From Limimaricola sp. (GTDB taxonomy: Bacteria > Pseudomonadota > Alphaproteobacteria > Rhodobacterales > Rhodobacteraceae): a stretch of 64,000 bases of DNA. The notes under the pieces were generated by a model that saw only the letters and a program-made list of their open reading frames with translations, did no database searches and had not been told where the DNA came from. Position numbers and translations under genes: made by a program. Of this stretch, positions 9,285 to 17,095 are shown one piece after another (position 1 is the first letter of the stretch; each line of letters begins with the position of its first letter). The stretch is taken from contig NZ_WGLM01000004.1 of the NCBI RefSeq assembly GCF_016125575.1, positions 2,501 through 66,500 on the forward strand. The letters run 5' to 3'.

Positions 9285-10076
9285 ATGAACCCCGACGAAG
9301 CGGACGACCTTGCCCGCAAGGCGCAGCAATTCGACTATGTGCGCAAGGCGCTGGGATATCTCGGCCTTGCGCTTCCTGTCACGCTGCTCGGCTGGTCGGC
9401 GCTGACCGGGCATGCGTTCGCCGCTTCGATCAGCGACTATTACCACACCGCGATGGGCGACGTGCTGGTCGGCGTGCTCTGGGCCATCGGCGTGTTCCTG
9501 ATCGCCTATCTCGGCTATCGGCCCACCGCGGTGGAACGCGCATCGCCCCGCTGGCGCGACCACATCTCGGATTTCTGGGTGGCCAAGCTGACCGGGCTGG
9601 GCGCAATCGGCGTGGCCCAGTTCCCGGTCCGGGGCGACCAGTGCCACGGGTTGCTGCCCTGCCCGATTTCGGGCTTCACCCACCATTCCGACATCGTGCA
9701 TTACAGCTGCGCCGGGGTCTTCTTTCTTGGCACGGCTGTATTCTGCCTTGTCCTGTTTCCGCGTGGCGGGTCGACGCAGGCCAATATCGTGGCCACGCGC
9801 GGCGGCGTTTACCCGGCGACGGTCTGGGACCCGCGCAACACCTATTTCTTCCGCTGCGGCGTGGTAATCCTTGCCGCGATGGCGGGGCTGGGGCTGTACT
9901 GGCTCGCCGCACGGGCAGGGCTGACCGGGGTCACAGGCGCCCTCGACAAGGTGCGTTTCTTCTTGATCGCCGAGGTTGCCGCGGTGCTGGCCTTCGCCGC
10001 CGCCTGGCTGGAAAAAGGCCGCGCCCTTCTTTCGCCGCATCGGATCAGCGCCCGCATGCGCGGCGCGGCGCCCTGA
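9285..10076 (+). CDS. Multi-pass membrane protein, function unknown
   Basis: 263 aa with about six hydrophobic segments (roughly 25-42, 58-80, 103-112, 143-160, 195-215, 225-245). A notable polar motif, SISDYYHTAMGDVLVG, follows the first helix, and an HHSDIVHYSC motif with three histidines sits at the start of a later helix. These resemble an uncharacterised integral membrane family seen in proteobacteria. The His/Asp cluster could bind metal, which is inference only. The start is supported by GGAGGGCAGCG before ATG. Confidence 0.75.
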   Translation: MNPDEADDLARKAQQFDYVRKALGYLGLALPVTLLGWSALTGHAFAASISDYYHTAMGDVLVGVLWAIGVFLIAYLGYRPTAVERASPRWRDHISDFWVAKLTGLGAIGVAQFPVRGDQCHGLLPCPISGFTHHSDIVHYSCAGVFFLGTAVFCLVLFPRGGSTQANIVATRGGVYPATVWDPRNTYFFRCGVVILAAMAGLGLYWLAARAGLTGVTGALDKVRFFLIAEVAAVLAFAAAWLEKGRALLSPHRISARMRGAAP

Positions 10077-10172
10077 GGGCCCGCCGGTTTACGCCAGCCG
10101 GCCCAGAGTATAGCATCCGCGAACATTCGGCCCCCAGCGGGCCGGATGCCGACCCAACGGGAGGTTGCGGTC

Positions 10173-11096
10173 ATGACAGATATTCAGCACGACAACGGTC
10201 CTCGACAGGGGCCCCCTTGGATCGATCCAGAGATCCAGCAGAAAATCGCGTGGCGCGACGGCGATGTCGTCATTTCGGTGCCACCAAAAAGCGGCACGAC
10301 ATGGACGATGAACATCGTCCATCAGGTTCTCAACGGCGGAACCGCCGCGTTCGAGCGCATCTACGAAGAGGTGCCGTGGATCGAGTTTCTCAGCCATCCC
10401 GCGGACACCCATGACACAGTGCTGGACAGGCTCAATGCCATTCCGCCCTCACAACGCCGCGTGATGAAGACACATTCACCGCCGCCCGGCCTTCCGTTCC
10501 ATGCCCCTGACGGCTGGCCCGGCGTGAAATACATCGTCGTCTTTCGGAATCCCGAGGAATCGCTCGTCTCTTTCTGGCCCTTCCTCAACAAGCACTCGGA
10601 CGAGTGGTTCGACCTCTGGCAGGTGCCGCGCATGGCGATGTGCCGCCCCGATTTCCCCAGCTTTTACGCCGAGGTGATCGACCCCCAGGGGATGCAGGCA
10701 ATGCATTTCGGGTTTCTCGCGGCATGGTGGCCACTGCGGGGCCAGCCCAACGTCCTGTTCCTCCACTACGCGGACATGAAGGACGACCACGAGGGCACGA
10801 TCCGCAAGATTGCCGATTTTCTCGGCGTCAGCCCCGGCGACGATCGCTGGCCCGCGATCCTTGAATACACGTCCTTCCCGTGGATGAAGCAGCACGAGGA
10901 CCGGTTCGAGACGATGCCCGACACGCCCGTGCCGGTGCTGAACCCGGGCGCGATGCTGCGCCGGGGCGAGGCCGGCAAGGCCCGCGACGATGGCATGACA
11001 GACGAGATCTCGCGCCACCTGCGGGCGGTGGGCAGCCAGATCTGCCCCGACGCCGACGCGCTAGACTGGCTTTACAACGGCGGCCCGCTGCCCTGA
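10173..11096 (+). CDS. PAPS-dependent sulfotransferase family protein
   Basis: 307 aa, resembling cytosolic (SULT-type) sulfotransferases, which move sulfuryl groups from PAPS to alcohols, phenols or amines. The 5'-phosphosulfate loop is VPPKSGTTW (about residue 40) and the 3'-phosphate site is VVFRNPEESLVSFW. LFLHYADMKDDHEGTIRKIADFLG is the conserved helical segment of the Sulfotransfer_1 domain. The start is set by GGGAGG eight bases upstream; the frame opens nine codons earlier. The acceptor is unknown and no carrier or PAPS-synthesis gene is adjacent. Confidence 0.85.
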   Translation: MTDIQHDNGPRQGPPWIDPEIQQKIAWRDGDVVISVPPKSGTTWTMNIVHQVLNGGTAAFERIYEEVPWIEFLSHPADTHDTVLDRLNAIPPSQRRVMKTHSPPPGLPFHAPDGWPGVKYIVVFRNPEESLVSFWPFLNKHSDEWFDLWQVPRMAMCRPDFPSFYAEVIDPQGMQAMHFGFLAAWWPLRGQPNVLFLHYADMKDDHEGTIRKIADFLGVSPGDDRWPAILEYTSFPWMKQHEDRFETMPDTPVPVLNPGAMLRRGEAGKARDDGMTDEISRHLRAVGSQICPDADALDWLYNGGPLP

Positions 11097-11106
11097 CCGA
11101 ACCCGC

Positions 11107-11394
11107 CTAGTTGTCGTTGATGTCGCGGTCCCAGATCTTGACCTGCCCGCGCTTGCGCCCGAAGGCCGCACGCAGCACCAGCCAGCCGGCCAGCGAGGCG
11201 ACGGCCCAGACCAGCAGGTGATGCGGCAGCGAGCCCGCCATCCAGCCCGCCGGAGGCACGCCCGCCCAAAGTACCAGCCCGGTCAGCGCCGCGCCGATGG
11301 CGAAACCCAGAAAAACAAAGGCCGGGACCAGCAGTTCCAGAATGCCCAGAAGGCAGGCCGCGACCAGCCACATCCACCATTCCGTCCAAAGCAT
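11107..11394 (-). CDS. NfeD-like membrane protein
   Basis: 95-aa short NfeD-type protein: N-terminal helices (WWMWLVAACLLGILELLVPAF and FLGFAIGAALTGLVLWAG), a third hydrophobic helix, and a short polar tail. Short NfeD proteins pair with stomatin/SPFH proteins at the inner membrane; the usual OB-fold is missing or vestigial here. The ATG overlaps the SPFH stop by one base (TGATG), confirming the functional pair. Confidence 0.85.
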   Translation of the reverse strand: MLWTEWWMWLVAACLLGILELLVPAFVFLGFAIGAALTGLVLWAGVPPAGWMAGSLPHHLLVWAVASLAGWLVLRAAFGRKRGQVKIWDRDINDN

Positions 11395-12251
11395 CAGACA
11401 CGCCCCTTCAGCATCTTGAAGGCATCACCGAAGGCCTCCAGCGCCTGTGCGGGCACGATCACGGTCTGTTTGCCGCTGCCCTGCCCCACCGCCGTCAGCG
11501 CCTCGACCTGCTTCAGCGCCACCTGGTACTGCGCCGCCTCGATGCCGTTTTCCTTGATCGCCACGGCCACGACCTGCGTGGCATAAGCCTCGGCATCGGC
11601 CGAGATGCGCCGTGCCTCGGCCTTCTGCTTGGCGGCGTAAAGCTCGGCATCGGCCGACAGCTCCACCGCCCGCTTCTTGCCCTCGGCCTCGGTCACCTGC
11701 GCGCGCCGGGCCCGCTCGGCATTCAGCTGCTGCAACATTGCGGCGCGCGTCGCGTCGTCGAGGTTCACGTCAAGGATCTCGGCCCGCGTCACCTCGATGC
11801 CCCAGTCATCGACCATCGCGTGCACATGCTCGCGGATCTGGCTGATCAGCTGCGTGCGGTTCGACTGCACCTGGTCCAGCTCCAGCTTGCCGATCTCGGA
11901 GCGCACGATGCCTGCTACCGTGGTGGCAATGGCCGCGTCCACGTCGCGGATCCGGTAGACCGTCTTTTCCGGCTCGGTGATGCGGTAGAAAACACTCGTC
12001 TCCACTTTCACCAGCACGTTGTCGGCGGTGATCGCGTCCTGCGTCGCGGTGGGCAACTGGCGTTCCAGGATGGAAATCTTGTGCGCAACCCGGTCCACGA
12101 AGGGCACGACAAAGTTGATCCCCGGCCCCAGCACCGACCGCAAGCGCCCGAACCGCTCGACCACGTGCTTCTGGCTCTGCGGCACGATCCGCACGGCAAG
12201 GTAGACAGAAAGCAGGATCAGCGCCGCCAGCGCCCCCAGAAAACCGTTCAT
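11394..12251 (-). CDS. SPFH/band-7 domain protein (stomatin/paraslipin type, QmcA-like)
   Basis: 285 aa with one N-terminal helix (GFLGALAALILLSVYLAV), then the SPFH domain starting IVPQSQKHVVERFGRL and the stomatin signature RSEIGKLELDQV. A long alanine/glutamate-rich coiled coil follows (about 180-240). Such proteins form oligomeric membrane rings or microdomains and influence quality-control proteases. The start is set by GGAG six bases before ATG. It forms an operon with the NfeD-like gene. Confidence 0.92.
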   Translation of the reverse strand: MNGFLGALAALILLSVYLAVRIVPQSQKHVVERFGRLRSVLGPGINFVVPFVDRVAHKISILERQLPTATQDAITADNVLVKVETSVFYRITEPEKTVYRIRDVDAAIATTVAGIVRSEIGKLELDQVQSNRTQLISQIREHVHAMVDDWGIEVTRAEILDVNLDDATRAAMLQQLNAERARRAQVTEAEGKKRAVELSADAELYAAKQKAEARRISADAEAYATQVVAVAIKENGIEAAQYQVALKQVEALTAVGQGSGKQTVIVPAQALEAFGDAFKMLKGRV

Positions 12252-12391
12252 CTCATTCTCCAAATCCACAAGGGTCCAAGCCCGCCAGCACTATGCCCGC
12301 AGCCCGTGATCAAGGAAAGCCCATTGGCGGCCCTCTGGTTCGCGACACTCTCTGGCAAAGGACTGGGCGAAACGGCTATCCTATATGCATC

Positions 12392-13645
12392 ATGCCCGCC
12401 CTGTGCCGCGATTGTCTGACCACCTTTGATGCGGGCACCCGCTGCCCCGCCTGCCGGTCGCCGCGTGTCACGTCGCACCCCGAGCTTTTCGATCTCTCGA
12501 TCGCCCACATGGATTGCGATGCCTTCTATGCCAGCGTCGAGAAACGCGACAATCCGGCGCTGCGCGACAAACCCGTCATCATCGGCGGCGGGCGGCGGGG
12601 CGTGGTGTCCACCGCCTGCTATATCGCCCGGATCAAGGGCGTCCGCTCGGCCATGCCGATGTTCCAGGCCCTGAAACTTTGCCCCGAGGCGGTGGTGATC
12701 CGTCCCCGGATGGAGGCCTATGTCGAGGCCAGCCGCGCCGTGCGCGCGCTGATGGACGAGTTGACGCCGGTCGTCGAACCCCTGTCGCTGGATGAGGCGT
12801 TCCTTGACCTGACAGGCACCGCGCGGCTGCACCAAGCGCCCCCGGCGGTAATGCTGGCCCGGCTGGTCAAGCGGATGCAGGACGAGCTGGGGTTGAGCGG
12901 GTCGATCGGGCTGAGCCACAACAAGTTTCTTGCCAAGCTGGCCTCCGACCTCGACAAGCCGCGCGGCTTCTCGGTGATCGGCGCGGCCGAAACGGTGGCC
13001 TTCCTCGCCCCCCGCCCGGTGCGGCTGATCTGGGGCATCGGCCCCGCCGCGCAGGAGGCGCTGGAGGCGGCCGGGATCCGCACCTTCGCCGACCTCTCGC
13101 GCTGGGACAAGGACGCGCTGGCCCAGCGTTTCGGCCAGATGGGTGAGCGGCTGTGGCATCTCGCGCGCGGGCAGGATGCGCGCCGCGTCTCGGCGCACAC
13201 CCCGGTCAAAGGCATCTCGAACGAGACGACCTTTCACGACGACACCGCCGACCCCGACATCCTCGACGGCCATATCTGGCGTCTGGCGGAACAAGTCAGC
13301 GGGCGTGCCAAGGCCACCGGCAAGGCGGGCCGGGTCGTCACGCTCAAGCTCAGGCGTGCCGATTTCCGCATCCTCACCCGCCGCCTCAGCCTGCACCAGC
13401 CGACGCAACTGGCCGAAACGATCTATCGCACCGCCCGTGCGCTTTACGACCAGTCCGGGCTGACCGGGCCGTTCCGCCTGCTGGGCGTGGGGCTGAGCGA
13501 TCTGGTGCCCGCCACCGAGGCCGACCGCGAGGGCGACCTGCTGGACCCCGGCGCCACACGCCGCGCTGCGGCCGAACGCGCAACCGACGCGATCCGGCAG
13601 AAATTCGGCAAGGACGCCATCGTGAAAGGCCGCGCCCTGCGCTGA
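12392..13645 (+). CDS. dinB: DNA polymerase IV (DinB, Y-family) with N-terminal zinc ribbon
   Basis: 417-aa translesion polymerase. Residues 5-21 hold CxxC-x9-CxxC (CRDC ... CPAC), a likely zinc ribbon absent from E. coli DinB. The Y-family core follows: IAHMDCDAFYASVE with the first catalytic Asp, and VEPLSLDEAFLDLTGT with the second acidic pair. Helix-hairpin-helix (IWGIGPAAQEALEAAGI) and little-finger regions come after. The frame opens 33 codons earlier, but the ATG chosen places the zinc ribbon at the terminus. I saw no LexA box (GTTC-N7-GTTC) upstream. Confidence 0.92.
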   Translation: MPALCRDCLTTFDAGTRCPACRSPRVTSHPELFDLSIAHMDCDAFYASVEKRDNPALRDKPVIIGGGRRGVVSTACYIARIKGVRSAMPMFQALKLCPEAVVIRPRMEAYVEASRAVRALMDELTPVVEPLSLDEAFLDLTGTARLHQAPPAVMLARLVKRMQDELGLSGSIGLSHNKFLAKLASDLDKPRGFSVIGAAETVAFLAPRPVRLIWGIGPAAQEALEAAGIRTFADLSRWDKDALAQRFGQMGERLWHLARGQDARRVSAHTPVKGISNETTFHDDTADPDILDGHIWRLAEQVSGRAKATGKAGRVVTLKLRRADFRILTRRLSLHQPTQLAETIYRTARALYDQSGLTGPFRLLGVGLSDLVPATEADREGDLLDPGATRRAAAERATDAIRQKFGKDAIVKGRALR

Positions 13646-13686
13646 TCGGTCTGGATTATTGACCGGAAAGACCGGTTCGCGCGGCC

Positions 13687-13701
13687 ATATTCCGAGAATA
13701 T
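13687..13701. promoter_or_regulatory. Perfect palindrome upstream of the OFA transporter gene
   Basis: ATATTC-CGA-GAATAT: two 6-bp arms with a 3-bp spacer, about 165 nt before the transporter start. A further inverted repeat, ACCGG-N5-CCGGT, lies at 13662-13676. The spacing suggests a regulator site, but the protein is unknown. Confidence 0.45.
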
Positions 13702-13863
13702 CACCCTTCCGCGACAGAATCTTTCGCATCATTGGTAAAAATATTTGACTGATCTGGCCCCTTCCTTAAGGTCCGCCAAGCGCCTTGGCGCGAGCAATCG
13801 CGGCGTGTGTCGAAACCGGCCGAGGAGGGCCGGTGACCGCGCCCCTGAGGGAGAGTGAAATCC

Positions 13864-15594
13864 ATGTCGAACACGACATCCGGTGGTGCCTTCGCATTTC
13901 TGCGCAAGGACCACATCATTGCCAAACCCGGCTACAACCGCTGGCTCGTTCCGCCAGCCTCTATCGCGATGCACCTCTGCATCGGCTCGGTCTATGCGTG
14001 GTCGGTCTTCAACCCGCCGTTGACCAAGCAGCTTGGCGTCGTCGCCTCTTCGGCCGACGACTGGTCGCTGTCCTCGGTCGTCTGGATCTTCTCGGTCGCG
14101 ATTCTCGTTCTCGGACTTGCCGCGGCCTTTGCCGGCAAGTGGCTCGAGGATGTTGGCCCGCGCATGGTTGGTGTCGTGGCTGCGGTTTGCTGGGGCGGCG
14201 GCTTCCTCGTTGGCTCGATCGGCATCTCGACCCACCAGCTGTGGCTGCTCTACCTTGGCTACGGCGTCTTCGGCGGCATCGGCCTGGGCCTGGCCTACGT
14301 CTCGCCGGTGTCCACGCTGATCCGCTGGTTCCCGGACCGCCGCGGCATGGCGACCGGCATGGCGATCATGGGCTTTGGCGGCGGCGCGATGATTGCGGCA
14401 CCGCTGAAGGGCTGGCTGCTGTCGCTTTATGCCAAGGCGCCCGAGTTTCTGGGCTCTACCGACACGGTCAAGCTTGTCACCGAGAACGGCCGCCAATTCG
14501 CCGAAACCGCGGCCGGCAAGATCGAGGTGGTCGTCGCCACCGCGAAACAGGCCGCAGCGCTGCCGGGCGGCGGTGATGCGGGGGCTTACATCGTTGGCAC
14601 CGGCAATACCGGCGCCGCGGCCACGTTCGTGACGCTGGGCATTGGCTATTTCATCGTGATGATGATCGCGGCCTTCATGTATCGCGTGCCCGCCGCCGGA
14701 TGGAAACCCGCAGGCTGGACGCCGAAACCGGTCGCCGGCGGAATGATCACGCAGAACAACGTTGACATCAACCAGTCGCTGAAAACGCCGCAGTTCTGGC
14801 AGATGTGGATCATGCTGTGCTTCAACGTCACCGCCGGCATCGGCGTGATCGGCGTGGCCAAGACGATGATGAGCGAGATTTTCGGCACCACGATGCCGCT
14901 GATCGTGACCGCCGCCTTCGCCTCGACCTACGTGTTGATGATCTCGGTCTTCAACATGTGCGGCCGGTTCTTCTGGGCGTCGACCTCGGACTATATCGGG
15001 CGCAAGAACACATTCCATGCCTTCTTCATCCTTGGTACGGCGCTCTACCTGTCGATCCCCTACTTCGCCAGCGCGGGCAGCGCGAACCCGTCGATGATCT
15101 ACCTCGTCGGGTTCTACGTCGCGACGATGGTGATCTTCACGATGTATGGCGGCGGCTTTGCGACGATCCCGGCCTACCTGGCCGACGTCTTCGGCACCAT
15201 GCATGTCGGCGGCATCCACGGCCGCATCCTGACGGCGTGGTCCACCGCCGGGGTCGCCGGTCCGCTGGTCATCACCTCGCTGCGGGAATTCTCGTTGAAC
15301 GCGGCACTGCACAACCTTGCCGCCAAGATCGACCCGGCCGCCTTCGCGGCCAAGTTCGGCGCCCCCCTCGACCAGCTTGATGCGCTGATCAAGGCCAAGA
15401 CCGTGACCGTCGCCAAGCTGATGGAGGTTGCGCCCGCAGGCACGGTGGACCCGACGCCCAGCCTCTACAACACGACGATGTACGTGATGGCAGGGCTGCT
15501 GGTGATTGCCTTCGTGGTGAACCTCTTCATGCGGCCGGTGGCCGCGCACCACCACCATGACGAGCCTGAACTGAGTGCTGTTCCGGTCGAGTAA
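13864..15594 (+). CDS. OFA-family MFS transporter (oxalate/formate antiporter type)
   Basis: 576 aa, twelve-helix major facilitator of the oxalate:formate antiporter family. Indicators: the N-terminal YNRWLVPPASIAMHLCIGSVYAWSVF helix, the MFS loop RWFPDRRGMATGMAIMGFGGG between helices 4 and 5, and GVIGVAKTMMSEIFG. The loop after helix 5 is unusually long (about 60-70 residues, up to GAYIVGTGNTG). The tail ends in a histidine/acid cluster (AHHHHDEPE). The start is ATG behind GGGAGAG; an in-frame GTG lies 9 nt upstream. The 218-nt leader has inverted repeats. The real substrate could be another organic anion. Confidence 0.85.
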   Translation: MSNTTSGGAFAFLRKDHIIAKPGYNRWLVPPASIAMHLCIGSVYAWSVFNPPLTKQLGVVASSADDWSLSSVVWIFSVAILVLGLAAAFAGKWLEDVGPRMVGVVAAVCWGGGFLVGSIGISTHQLWLLYLGYGVFGGIGLGLAYVSPVSTLIRWFPDRRGMATGMAIMGFGGGAMIAAPLKGWLLSLYAKAPEFLGSTDTVKLVTENGRQFAETAAGKIEVVVATAKQAAALPGGGDAGAYIVGTGNTGAAATFVTLGIGYFIVMMIAAFMYRVPAAGWKPAGWTPKPVAGGMITQNNVDINQSLKTPQFWQMWIMLCFNVTAGIGVIGVAKTMMSEIFGTTMPLIVTAAFASTYVLMISVFNMCGRFFWASTSDYIGRKNTFHAFFILGTALYLSIPYFASAGSANPSMIYLVGFYVATMVIFTMYGGGFATIPAYLADVFGTMHVGGIHGRILTAWSTAGVAGPLVITSLREFSLNAALHNLAAKIDPAAFAAKFGAPLDQLDALIKAKTVTVAKLMEVAPAGTVDPTPSLYNTTMYVMAGLLVIAFVVNLFMRPVAAHHHHDEPELSAVPVE

Positions 15595-15612
15595 CCGACC
15601 AGACCAGACACC

Positions 15613-15640
15613 AAAGGGCGCCCCTCGGGGCGCCCTTTTT
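15613..15640 (+). terminator. Rho-independent terminator of the OFA transporter
   Basis: AAAGGGCGCCCC and GGGGCGCCCTTT form a 12-bp stem around TC, followed by T residues. The inverted sequence could also end the convergent minus-strand transcript. Confidence 0.9.
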
Positions 15641-15660
15641 CGTCCAGTCGGCGCCGGGGC

Positions 15661-16524
15661 CTACTCTGCCGCGACGCGCAGGTCGGCGGGCCGCCCGATG
15701 TCGGCGATCTCGGCGATCACGCCTTCCAGCAGCAGGCAGAACGCGGCGAAGTCAGGACCGGGAACAACCCGTTCCTCATCGAGGTAAAGTGCGCGATCCA
15801 GTTCCACCTGAACGACATGCCGATGACGCGCGGGCTGGCCATAGGCCTGCGCCACGTAGGCCCCGGCGAAGGGCATGTTACGCGCCACGCGCAGGCCAGC
15901 TGCGGCAAACGCCGCCTCGATCCGGTCCACCACGTCCGAGGCGGCAGAGGCCCCGAACCGATCGCCCAGCACCACGTCTGGCCGCGGCGCACCCGAAGGA
16001 CCGAGATGCTCCAGCGCCTCGTGCGGCATCGAATGGCAATCGATGAGGATCGCCTCGCCAAAGCTGGCCGTGGCAGTATCAAGAAGCCCGCGCAGCGCGT
16101 CATGGTAGGGATGCCAACACGTGGCGATCCGATGATGGGCCTCGGGCAGCGTCAGCTTGCCGTTATAGATCTGCCGGCCATTGGCGACCACACGGGGAAT
16201 CACCCCCAGCCCCGAGGCGATGCGCGGGTTGTGGGAAACGCGGCGCACCCCTTCGATCACTGCAGGGTCAAGCTCGTCGGCGGCGCGGTTGAGATCAATG
16301 TAGGCGCGTGGCATCCGTGCCGTGATCAGCGGAGCACCATGCCGGGGCGCGGCGGCGAACAGGCTGTCAACAAAGGCATCTTCGGATGACCGTATCGCGT
16401 GGCGATCCAGCATTGCGCGTGACAGGAACGCCGCCGGATAGTCCCGGCCACTGTGCGGAGAGGCGAAAACCACGCTGGTGGTGGGCTGGGCCGGCAAGGC
16501 CACATCATAGCTGGTACGGGACAA
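15661..16524 (-). CDS. N-formylglutamate amidohydrolase family protein
   Basis: 287 aa. The family hydrolyses N-formyl-L-glutamate in histidine catabolism (HutG-type); members not linked to hut genes may act on other N-acyl amino acids. Metal-binding signatures are VFASPHSGRDYP, ARMPRAYIDLNRAADELDP and ILIDCHSMP. The best start is a TTG: AAGGAGGAG lies six bases upstream of TTG-TCC-CGT, whereas the longer frame begins at a TTG eight codons earlier that would put this site inside the gene. No hut genes are adjacent. Confidence 0.88.
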   Translation of the reverse strand: MSRTSYDVALPAQPTTSVVFASPHSGRDYPAAFLSRAMLDRHAIRSSEDAFVDSLFAAAPRHGAPLITARMPRAYIDLNRAADELDPAVIEGVRRVSHNPRIASGLGVIPRVVANGRQIYNGKLTLPEAHHRIATCWHPYHDALRGLLDTATASFGEAILIDCHSMPHEALEHLGPSGAPRPDVVLGDRFGASAASDVVDRIEAAFAAAGLRVARNMPFAGAYVAQAYGQPARHRHVVQVELDRALYLDEERVVPGPDFAAFCLLLEGVIAEIADIGRPADLRVAAE

Positions 16525-16580
16525 GTGCGCCTCCTCCTTGGGGGCCAAGATAGCGCGGGAATCGCGTTTGCCAAAAGCCC

Positions 16581-16609
16581 TTGATCCCCCTCACGACTCC
16601 TTTTATAGA
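16581..16609 (+). promoter_or_regulatory. Likely housekeeping promoter of tRNA-Val
   Basis: TTGATC (16581-16586), 17 nt, TATAGA (16604-16609), about 70 nt before the tRNA. It is an acceptable sigma-70 pattern. The same bases also read TGATCC-N18-TAGA, a sigma-E look-alike. Confidence 0.55.
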
Positions 16610-16678
16610 CCGCTCACCCGGCGCGGTTCACCCCGCGTCCCATTTGTTTTTGGGGCAGGCGGCAGCGCGGCGGGTCAT

Positions 16679-16753
16679 GGGCGGTTAGCTCAGCGGTAGA
16701 GCACTACGTTGACATCGTAGTGGCCACTGGTTCGATCCCAGTACCGCCCACCA
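16679..16753 (+). tRNA. tRNA-Val (anticodon GAC)
   Basis: 75 nt including an encoded CCA. Acceptor GGGCGGT pairs with ACCGCCC; D arm GCTC...GAGC; anticodon stem CTACG/CGTAG with loop TTGACAT, giving GAC; T arm ACTGG-TTCGATC-CCAGT. It reads GUC valine codons (and GUU by wobble). It stands alone, just upstream of rpmJ. Confidence 0.97.
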
Positions 16754-16830
16754 TGAATTCACCGGCCCCAAGGCGGGCCAAATGGCAACCTCGGCGCAAT
16801 CCCCGCGCGCCGCGACAGAAGGAGACGGTC

Positions 16831-16956
16831 ATGAAGGTCCGCAACTCGCTTCGCTCGCTCAAGCTGCGCCACCGCGATTGCCGCGTCGTGCGCCGCAAGG
16901 GCCGCGTTTACGTCATCAACAAGACCCAGCCGCGTTTCAAAGCCCGCCAAGGCTGA
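16831..16956 (+). CDS. rpmJ: 50S ribosomal protein L36
   Basis: 41 aa beginning [18 protein letters not shown] and ending [12 protein letters not shown]. This is the alphaproteobacterial L36 form, with one cysteine only, so it cannot form the four-ligand zinc site of C+ L36. AGAAGGAGACGGTC precedes the ATG. A terminator follows. It is transcribed with or just after tRNA-Val. Confidence 0.97.
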   Translation: MKVRNSLRSLKLRHRDCRVVRRKGRVYVINKTQPRFKARQG

Positions 16957-16978
16957 GACCACCGGTCAGAACGAACAA

Positions 16979-17011
16979 GAAGGGCCGCTTCCGCAAGGAG
17001 GCGGCCCTTTC
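16979..17011 (+). terminator. Rho-independent terminator of rpmJ
   Basis: AAGGGCCGC pairs with GCGGCCCTT across an 11-12 nt loop, followed by T residues, 22 nt past the rpmJ stop. Confidence 0.85.
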
Positions 17012-17095
17012 GCTTTGTCCGAAACGATGTAGCCAGATCGGCCCCGCGGGCCTATCCTGTCGCCATTCGACCATGGAATTCGGGAGTGGCTTGCA

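Noticed and set aside
12340-12357. Possible LexA box before dinB (GTTC-N7-TCTC)
   Set aside because: The second half does not match GTTC, and it is not at a convincing promoter.
16582-16610. TGATCC-N18-TAGA upstream of tRNA-Val, resembling a sigma-E promoter
   Set aside because: The same bases form a reasonable housekeeping promoter (TTGATC-N17-TATAGA), and a tRNA gene is not an expected RpoE target; one or two chance matches per window are expected.
16679-16830. Possible integration site at tRNA-Val
   Set aside because: No integrase gene, no duplicated tRNA 3' end and no change in composition follow the tRNA.
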